The notes beneath the pieces are model-generated. The model did no database searches. It had not been told where the DNA came from and worked only from the letters and a program-made list of their open reading frames with translations. This document shows positions 58,941 to 64,000 of a stretch of DNA of 64,000 bases, piece after piece. This DNA comes from Streptomyces sp. CC208A (GTDB lineage Bacteria; Actinomycetota; Actinomycetes; Streptomycetales; Streptomycetaceae). The position numbers and the translations under genes are program-made. The stretch is from contig NZ_JASCXN010000026.1 of NCBI RefSeq assembly GCF_030010625.1, forward strand, positions 59,453 through 123,452. The letters run 5' to 3'. How positions within the stretch are numbered: the stretch's first letter is position 1; each line of letters opens with the position of its first letter.

Positions 58941-59737
58941 CCACCACGGACACCACCGGCGCCGACACCGGCACCGGCACCGCCGCACACGCCCCCACAG
59001 GCTCCGCCACGGCAGCCGCCGTCGACCCCGCCATCGCCCCCGCGGCCCTCGCCCTCGGCGACGACGCCCTCGTCCTCGCCCAGCGCCTGGGGGAGTGGGC
59101 CGGCAGCGCCCCCGTCCTGGAGGAGGAGGTCGCCCTCGCCAACATCGCGCTCGACCTCCTCGGCCAGGCCCGCGTCCTCCTCTCCCTCGTCGGCGACGAG
59201 GACGAACTCGCCTTCCTCCGCGAGGAGCGCGCCTTCCGCAACCTCCAGCTGGTCGAACAGCCCAACGGCGACTTCGCCCACACCATCGCCCGCCAGCTGT
59301 ACTTCTCCACCTACCAGCGGCTGCTCTACGCGGCCCTGGCCGCGAGCGACGGCCCCCTCGCCGGACTCGCCGCCAAGGCCGTCAAGGAAGTCGCCTACCA
59401 CCAGGACCACGCCGAGCACTGGACCCTCCGCCTCGGCGACGGCACCGACGAGAGCCGGCGCCGCATGCAGACCACCTGCGACGCCCTCTGGCGCTACACC
59501 GGCGAGCCCTTCCAGCCCCTCGACGGCCTCGGCGTGGACACCGCCGCCCTCGAACCGGCCTGGCTCGACTCCGTCACCGACGTCCTCACCCGCGCCGGCC
59601 TCACCGTCCCCACCGGCCCCCGCACCGGCGCCTGGGCCGCCGGAGCCGGCCGCCAGGGCCTCCACACCGAACCCTTCGGCCGGATGCTCGCCGAGATGCA
59701 GCACCTGCACCGCAGCCACCCGGGGGCGACATGGTGA
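58937..59737 (+). CDS. paaC: Phenylacetyl-CoA epoxidase subunit C
   Basis: The 266-residue ferritin-like structural subunit contains APVLEEEVALANIALDLLGQAR, FAHTIARQLYFSTYQRLLY and KEVAYHQDHAEHWTLRLGDGTDES. It has a Thr/Ala-rich N-terminal extension (about 1-30) not needed for fold. GTG at 58937 overlaps the paaB stop. Ends 7 nt into paaD. Confidence 0.95.
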   Translation: MTTTDTTGADTGTGTAAHAPTGSATAAAVDPAIAPAALALGDDALVLAQRLGEWAGSAPVLEEEVALANIALDLLGQARVLLSLVGDEDELAFLREERAFRNLQLVEQPNGDFAHTIARQLYFSTYQRLLYAALAASDGPLAGLAAKAVKEVAYHQDHAEHWTLRLGDGTDESRRRMQTTCDALWRYTGEPFQPLDGLGVDTAALEPAWLDSVTDVLTRAGLTVPTGPRTGAWAAGAGRQGLHTEPFGRMLAEMQHLHRSHPGATW

Positions 59738-60228
59738 CCACCACCCCCCTCGAAGAGGAACTGGCCAGGATCGCCGGCGCCGTCCCCGACCCCGAGCTGC
59801 CCGTCCTCACCCTCGCCGAACTCGGCGTGCTCCGCGGCGTCCACGTCACCGGCCCCGGCCGCGTCGAGGTCGCCCTCACCCCCACCTACACCGGCTGCCC
59901 CGCCGTCGAGACGATGTCCACCGACATCGAGCACGCCCTCCACGAGCACGGCATCCCCGAGGTCACCGTCGTCACCGTCCTCGCCCCCGCCTGGTCCACC
60001 GACGACATCAGCGAGGAAGGCCGCCGCAAACTCACCGAGTTCGGCATCGCCCCGCCCCGCCCGCAGGGCCCGGCCGGCGGCCCCGTCCCCCTCACCCTCG
60101 CCATCCGCTGCCCCCACTGCGGCTCCACCGACACCGAACTCCTCAGCCGCTTCTCCTCCACCGCCTGCAAGGCCCTGCGCCGCTGCACCTCCTGCCGCGA
60201 ACCCTTCGACCACTTCAAGGAGCTGTAG
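59731..60228 (+). CDS. paaD: Phenylacetate degradation protein D (MIP18/zinc-ribbon)
   Basis: The 165-residue protein combines a DUF59/MIP18 domain (about 1-90: PDPELPVLTLAELGVL, PTYTGCPAVETMS) and a C-terminal zinc ribbon with CPHCGS and CTSCREPFDHFK. It helps mature the di-iron or 2Fe-2S centres of the complex. ATG at 59731 overlaps the paaC end by 7 nt. Confidence 0.95.
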   Translation: MVTTTPLEEELARIAGAVPDPELPVLTLAELGVLRGVHVTGPGRVEVALTPTYTGCPAVETMSTDIEHALHEHGIPEVTVVTVLAPAWSTDDISEEGRRKLTEFGIAPPRPQGPAGGPVPLTLAIRCPHCGSTDTELLSRFSSTACKALRRCTSCREPFDHFKEL

Positions 60229-61290
60229 ATGTTCCACCCGCTCCCGGTGAGCCGGGTCGAACGGCTCACCGACGACTCCGTGGCCGTCACCTTCGCGGTC
60301 CCCGAAGAACTCCACGAGACCTTCCGCCACCGCCCCGGCCAGCACCTCGCGCTGCGCCGCACCGACGAGACCGGCCAGGAGATCCGCCGCACCTACTCGA
60401 TCTGCTCCCCCGCCGCCCCGGCCGGCGAGCGGCCCGAACTCCGCGTCGGCATCCGCCTCGTCGACGGCGGGTCCTTCTCCACCTGGGCGCTCAAGGAACT
60501 CACCCCCGGCCACACCGTCGACGTCATGGCCCCCACCGGCCGGTTCGTCCTCGACCCGCGCCCCGGCCACTTCGCCGCCGTCGTCGGCGGCAGCGGCATC
60601 ACCCCGGTGCTCTCCATGGCCGCCACCCTCCTCGACCGCGAACCCGAGGCCCGGTTCTGCCTGATCCGCAGCGACCGCACCGCCGCCTCCACGATGTTCC
60701 TCGACGAGGTCGCCGACCTGAAGGACCGTCACCCGGACCGCTTCCAGCTCGTCACCGCCCTCTCCCGCGAGGAACAGCAGGCCGGCCTCCCCTCCGGCCG
60801 CCTCGACCAGGACCGGCTCACCACCCTCCTGCCCACCCTCCTCCCGGTCGGCAACATCGACGGCTGGTTCCTCTGCGGCCCCTACGGCCTCGTCCAGGGC
60901 GCCGAGCAGGCCCTGCTCGGCCTCGGCGTCGACCGCGCCCGCGTCCACCAGGAGATCTTCCACGTCGACGACGGCTCGGGCCCCGCTCCCGTCCCCACCG
61001 CCGACACCCCCGTCCACGCCACCCTCACGGCCACCCTCCACGGCCGCTCCGGCACCTGGCCCGTCGAGCGCGGCGAAACCCTCCTCGACACCGTCCTCCG
61101 CGCCCGCGCCGACGCCCCCTACGCCTGCAAGGGCGGCGTCTGCGGCACCTGCCGCGCCTTCGTCGTCGGCGGCGAGGTCCGCATGGACCGCAACTTCGCC
61201 CTCGAACCGGAGGAGACCGACGCCGGCTACGTCCTGGCCTGCCAGTCCCACCCCGCCACCCCCGAGGTGGAGCTGGACTTCGACCGCTGA
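60229..61290 (+). CDS. paaE: Phenylacetyl-CoA epoxidase reductase subunit
   Basis: The 353-residue reductase has an FNR-like FAD domain (RRTYSICSPA, about 60-70), NAD-binding GGSGITPVLSMAATLL (about 123-138), and a C-terminal plant-type 2Fe-2S ferredoxin domain with CKGGVCGTC and VLACQSHP (about 300-345). It passes electrons from NADPH to PaaA. ATG directly follows the paaD TAG. Confidence 0.96.
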   Translation: MFHPLPVSRVERLTDDSVAVTFAVPEELHETFRHRPGQHLALRRTDETGQEIRRTYSICSPAAPAGERPELRVGIRLVDGGSFSTWALKELTPGHTVDVMAPTGRFVLDPRPGHFAAVVGGSGITPVLSMAATLLDREPEARFCLIRSDRTAASTMFLDEVADLKDRHPDRFQLVTALSREEQQAGLPSGRLDQDRLTTLLPTLLPVGNIDGWFLCGPYGLVQGAEQALLGLGVDRARVHQEIFHVDDGSGPAPVPTADTPVHATLTATLHGRSGTWPVERGETLLDTVLRARADAPYACKGGVCGTCRAFVVGGEVRMDRNFALEPEETDAGYVLACQSHPATPEVELDFDR

Positions 61291-61306
61291 GCCCATTCCC
61301 TTCCGC

Positions 61307-61320
61307 TAGAACCTGTTCTA
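61307..61320. promoter_or_regulatory. KstR-like box
   Basis: TAGAACCTGTTCTA fits the KstR consensus TNNAACNNGTTNNA exactly (6+6 dyad) and lies 77 nt before the ATG of the acyl-CoA dehydrogenase. KstR represses sterol catabolism in mycobacteria; its role here is inference. Confidence 0.6.
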
Positions 61321-61327
61321 TCTTGAC

Positions 61328-61358
61328 GGCCCGTCAGCCGAGCACCGCCTGACGGGCC
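61328..61358 (+). terminator. Hairpin downstream of paaE, in the dehydrogenase leader
   Basis: A 10-bp stem GGCCCGTCAG/CTGACGGGCC (61328-61337 with 61349-61358) with an 11-nt loop. It could terminate the paa operon or form part of the next mRNA leader. Confidence 0.55.
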
Positions 61359-61396
61359 GCCGGAACGGCAGCGGACAGCGACGGAAGGACCGGGCC

Positions 61397-62521
61397 ATGG
61401 ACTTCACGTTCACCGAGGAGCAGCAGGCCGCCGCGGAGACGGCCCGTACCGTCTTCGCCGACGTCGCCCCCGACGCCGTACCCAGCCCCGCCCTCACCCC
61501 GACCGCCGTCGCCGACGACCTCGACCGCCCCCTGTGGCAGCACATCGCCGCCACCGACCTCCTCGGGCTCCTGATCGCCCCGGAGCACGGCGGCACCGGC
61601 CTCGACCCCATCGCCCTCTGCCTCGTCCTGCGCGAGTCCGCCCGCGTCCTGGCCCGGGTCCCCCTCCTGGAGACCACCGCCGTCGCCCACGTCCTCCAGC
61701 ACCACGCCCCGGCCGGCACCGCCGCCGCACTCCTGCCCGAGGTCGCCGCCGGCCGACTCGTCCTCACCGCCGCCGCCCACGGCACCACCGGCCACGAACC
61801 CGCCGAGCGGGCCGTCACCGCCCACCACGACGACACCCACTGGATCCTCGACGGCACCACCGACCACGTCCCGTGGGCCCACCAGGCCGACCTGACCGCC
61901 GTCCCCGCCCACACCGCCGACGGCCGCACGGTCCTCGCCCTGCTCCCCCACGACCACCCGGGCCTCACCCTCGACGCCCAGTACGGCACCCACGGCGAGC
62001 GCCTCGCCCGGCTGTCCCTCGACGCCGTACGCCTCGACACCGGCCGCGTCCTCGACGCCCCCGACGCCTGGCCGGCGCTCCGCGCCCTGCTCACCACCGG
62101 AACCTGCGCGCTCGCCCTCGGCCTCGGCGAACAGGTCCTCGCCATGACCAGCCAGTACACCGGGAAACGCGAACAGTTCGGCCACCCCGTGGCCACCTTC
62201 CAGGCCGTCGCCGTCCAGACCGCCGACCGCTACATCGACCTCCGCGCCATGGAGGCCACCCTCTGGCAGGCCGCCTGGCGCATCACCACGGCCGCCGACA
62301 CGGACCTACCCGCCGAGGCGGATCTCGCCGTCGCCAAGATCTGGGCCGCGGAGGGCGTACGCCGGGTCGTCCAGACCGCCCAGCACCTGCACGGAGGCTT
62401 CGGCGCCGACACCGACCACCCCCTGCACCGCTACCACGCCTGGGCCAAGTACCTCGAACTCTCCCTGGGCCCGGCCGCCGCCCACGAGGAGGCCCTGGGC
62501 GACCTCCTCGCCGCGGACTGA
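61397..62521 (+). CDS. Acyl-CoA dehydrogenase, divergent short form
   Basis: The 374-residue protein starts MDFTFTEEQQAAAETARTVF and has a recognisable C-terminal acyl-CoA dehydrogenase helical domain (TSQYTGKREQFGHPVATFQAV, HLHGGFGADTDHPLHRYH). The middle beta-domain is shortened and the usual T-E-P-D-A-G motif is replaced by ATAHGTTGHEP-like sequence (AAAHGTTGHEPAE). This is typical of one subunit of heterotetrameric FadE28/ChsE-like enzymes. No partner subunit is adjacent. It lies after the KstR-like box. Confidence 0.85.
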   Translation: MDFTFTEEQQAAAETARTVFADVAPDAVPSPALTPTAVADDLDRPLWQHIAATDLLGLLIAPEHGGTGLDPIALCLVLRESARVLARVPLLETTAVAHVLQHHAPAGTAAALLPEVAAGRLVLTAAAHGTTGHEPAERAVTAHHDDTHWILDGTTDHVPWAHQADLTAVPAHTADGRTVLALLPHDHPGLTLDAQYGTHGERLARLSLDAVRLDTGRVLDAPDAWPALRALLTTGTCALALGLGEQVLAMTSQYTGKREQFGHPVATFQAVAVQTADRYIDLRAMEATLWQAAWRITTAADTDLPAEADLAVAKIWAAEGVRRVVQTAQHLHGGFGADTDHPLHRYHAWAKYLELSLGPAAAHEEALGDLLAAD

Positions 62522-62537
62522 GCCGTACCGGTACGAC

Positions 62538-62879
62538 TCAGGCGACGAACCCGGGCCCGTGGTCCGACACCACGGGACGCCCGGCGCTCTCCCAGGCCAC
62601 CATCCCGCCATCCACGTTCACCGCGTCGTACCCCTGCTGCACCAGGTACTGCGTGACCTGCGCCGACCGGCCGCCCACCCGGCACATCACATAGGCACGC
62701 CCGTGCTCGGCCAGCGCCTCGCCAACCTCGGCGAACCGCGCCACGAAGTCGCTCATCGGCACGTGCAGCGCGCCCTCGACCCGCCCGGCCGCCCACTCGT
62801 CGTCCTCCCGCACGTCCAGCACCAGGGCATCGGCGGGCACGGCCGCGGCGGGCACCGACGGAAGCGGGGCGAAACTCAT
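62538..62879 (-). CDS. Rhodanese-like single-domain protein
   Basis: The 113-residue sulfurtransferase-fold protein has the CDC25/rhodanese loop MCRVGGRSAQ (catalytic Cys near 67), VLDVREDDEWAAG and GYDAVNVDGGMVAW. It probably transfers sulfane sulfur or acts in a trafficking step. ATG at 62879. Convergent with the acyl-CoA dehydrogenase. Confidence 0.9.
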   Translation of the reverse strand: MSFAPLPSVPAAAVPADALVLDVREDDEWAAGRVEGALHVPMSDFVARFAEVGEALAEHGRAYVMCRVGGRSAQVTQYLVQQGYDAVNVDGGMVAWESAGRPVVSDHGPGFVA

Positions 62880-62956
62880 GACACTGTCCTTCTCTCGTGT
62901 ACGTGGGGGGCACGGCAGGCACGACGGATACGGGGGACTGCCTCGCCCCTGAAAAC

Positions 62957-63919
62957 CTACTCCACCAGCGCGGCCAGCTCGGCCTCACGCTCGGACACCT
63001 GGCCGCGCAACTGCTCGGCGATCTCCTCAAGGAGCCGGTCCGGGTCCTCCGGCGCCAGCCGGAGCATCGAACCGATCGCGCTCTCCTCCAGCTCCCGCGC
63101 CAGCACCGACAGCAGGTCCTTGCGCTGGGCCAGCCACTCCAGCCGCGCGTACAGCTCCTCGCTCTCGCTCAGCCGCTCCTCGGCCGGCGCCGGGCCCGCC
63201 TCCCACTCGTCGGCGAGCTCCCGGAGCAGCCGCTCGTCGCCCCGCGCGTAAGCGGCGTTCACCCGGGTGATGAACTCCTCCCGCCGCCTCCGCTCGTCCT
63301 CCTCCCGCGCCAGATCGGGATGGGCCTTGCGGGCCAGCTCACGGTAGAGCCGGCGCACCTCCTCGCTGGGCCGCACCCGCTGCGGAGGCCGCACGGGCCG
63401 CTCGGTCAGCATCGCGGCCGCCTCGGGGGAGAGGCCCTCGGAGTCGAGCCAGTCGTCGAAGAGGGCCTCGACCCCCGGCAGCGGCAGCACCGCGGCCCGC
63501 GCATCCTGCGCCCGCCTCACGTCCTCCGGGTCCCCGGTCCGCGCGGCCCGCGCCTCCGCGATCGACGCGTCCAGCTCGTCGAGCCGCGCGTACATCGGCC
63601 CCAGCTTCTCGTGATGCAGCCGCGAGAAGTTCTCCACCTCGACCCGGAACGTCTCCACGGCGATCTCAAACTCGATCAGCGCCTGCTCGGCCACCCGCAC
63701 AGCCCGCTCCAACCGAGCCTCCGGCCGCTCACCCTCCGCTCCAGCCGCCTGACCGCCCGGGCCGCCCTCCGGCCCCTCCGCCCCCGACTCCCGACCATCG
63801 GCCTCGGGCCCCTGCCCCCCCGCCCCGGGCTCCCGCCCCTGGCCATCGCCATCATCCTGGCCCCGATCCTGGATCTGGTCTCGGTCCTGGCTCTGGCTCT
63901 GGCCCTGGTCCTCGCTCAC
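62957..63919 (-). CDS. J-domain-like protein with long coiled-coil N-terminus
   Basis: The 320-residue protein has a highly acidic low-complexity N-terminus (about 1-65, Gly/Gln/Glu-rich), a coiled-coil (about 70-150: ALIEFEIAVETFRVEVENFSRLHHEKLG), and a J-like domain with RRLYRELARKAHPDLAREED (HPD near 219) followed by a helical tail. It probably binds DnaK. The GTG at 63919 (or at 63925) is used as start; the Gln/Asp-rich start is uncertain. Confidence 0.8.
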   Translation of the reverse strand: MSEDQGQSQSQDRDQIQDRGQDDGDGQGREPGAGGQGPEADGRESGAEGPEGGPGGQAAGAEGERPEARLERAVRVAEQALIEFEIAVETFRVEVENFSRLHHEKLGPMYARLDELDASIAEARAARTGDPEDVRRAQDARAAVLPLPGVEALFDDWLDSEGLSPEAAAMLTERPVRPPQRVRPSEEVRRLYRELARKAHPDLAREEDERRRREEFITRVNAAYARGDERLLRELADEWEAGPAPAEERLSESEELYARLEWLAQRKDLLSVLARELEESAIGSMLRLAPEDPDRLLEEIAEQLRGQVSEREAELAALVE

Positions 63920-64000
63920 GTTCACGCCCGCCCACGTCCTCGTTCCGGCCCGACTCCTCAAGCGTCTCTGATCAGCTTAGTAAGCCCGTGCAGACCGCAG

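Noticed and set aside
59494..61296. 600-aa minus-strand frame opposite paaC-paaE
   Set aside because: Val/Gly/Asp-rich shadow; the paa genes on the plus strand are unambiguous.

Overview
The window is chromosomal DNA of a high-GC actinomycete, almost certainly a Streptomyces. The coding signature is very GC-rich with many GTG starts. There is a proteasome activator (Bpa/PafE type), mycothiol-enzyme-like proteins, PASTA-type Ser/Thr kinases and two branched-chain 2-oxoacid dehydrogenase operons. Three perfect GTTTCACGTGAAAC sites (Streptomyces ParB/parS consensus) plus one single-mismatch copy lie at 19.1, 25.6, 38.9 and 43.9 kb, which suggests the origin-proximal core of the chromosome. From memory, much of the gene order matches the S. 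coelicolor region left of oriC. I saw no rRNA, tRNA, CRISPR array, IS element or prophage.

Layout. 1-7 kb: SseB-like fragment, aspS, a PAS-GAF-PP2C-HATPase regulatory phosphatase, a metallo-beta-lactamase-fold protein and an AI-2E family transporter. 7.2-10.6 kb: the only disturbed region. It holds a HAD protein and a GNAT acetyltransferase lying among four broken genes that each keep only their 3' end, including a second copy of the 3' end of the nearby intact pirin gene. 10.8-25.4 kb: SseB protein, a long acyl-CoA dehydrogenase behind a perfect 24-bp palindrome, M18 aminopeptidase, thioredoxin-NHL protein, a surface-protein/DUF4239/LURP-one group, a trans-sulfuration PLP enzyme, a nitrilase-fold amidohydrolase, a mycothiol-dependent-enzyme-like protein and an MFS/GntR pair.

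25.7-29.2 kb and 46.3-49.9 kb hold two complete E1alpha-E1beta-E2 operons (bkdA1B1C1 and bkdA2B2C2), neither with its own E3. Between them are a NarL-type response regulator, two divergent Ser/Thr kinases, a Pro/Thr-rich surface protein, a PadR-regulated FtsX-type ABC exporter, Bpa, a quinone oxidoreductase, a K+ channel, moeA and a MobA-like nucleotidyltransferase fusion.

50-64 kb: an Lrp-type regulator (bkdR) divergent from bkdA2B2C2, then a phenylacetate/beta-oxidation region: TetR regulator (paaR-like), 3-hydroxyacyl-CoA dehydrogenase, paaN and paaABCDE. A three-gene operon (DUF5819, HTTM, TrmH-type methyltransferase) is embedded between paaN and paaA. An acyl-CoA dehydrogenase preceded by a KstR-like box, a rhodanese and a J-domain protein close the window.

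Regulatory logic visible in the DNA: the dyad ACCGATYGTTCGGT (either strand) occurs before paaN/paaH, before paaA, and between bkdA2 and bkdR. This suggests one TetR regulator could co-ordinate phenylacetate and branched-chain catabolism, both of which feed acyl-CoA pools. The most novel-looking items are this shared operator, the SdpAB-like DUF5819/HTTM pair with no visible toxin gene, the 3'-end-only gene mosaic at 7.8-9.5 kb, and a parS site that overlaps both a stop and a start codon.
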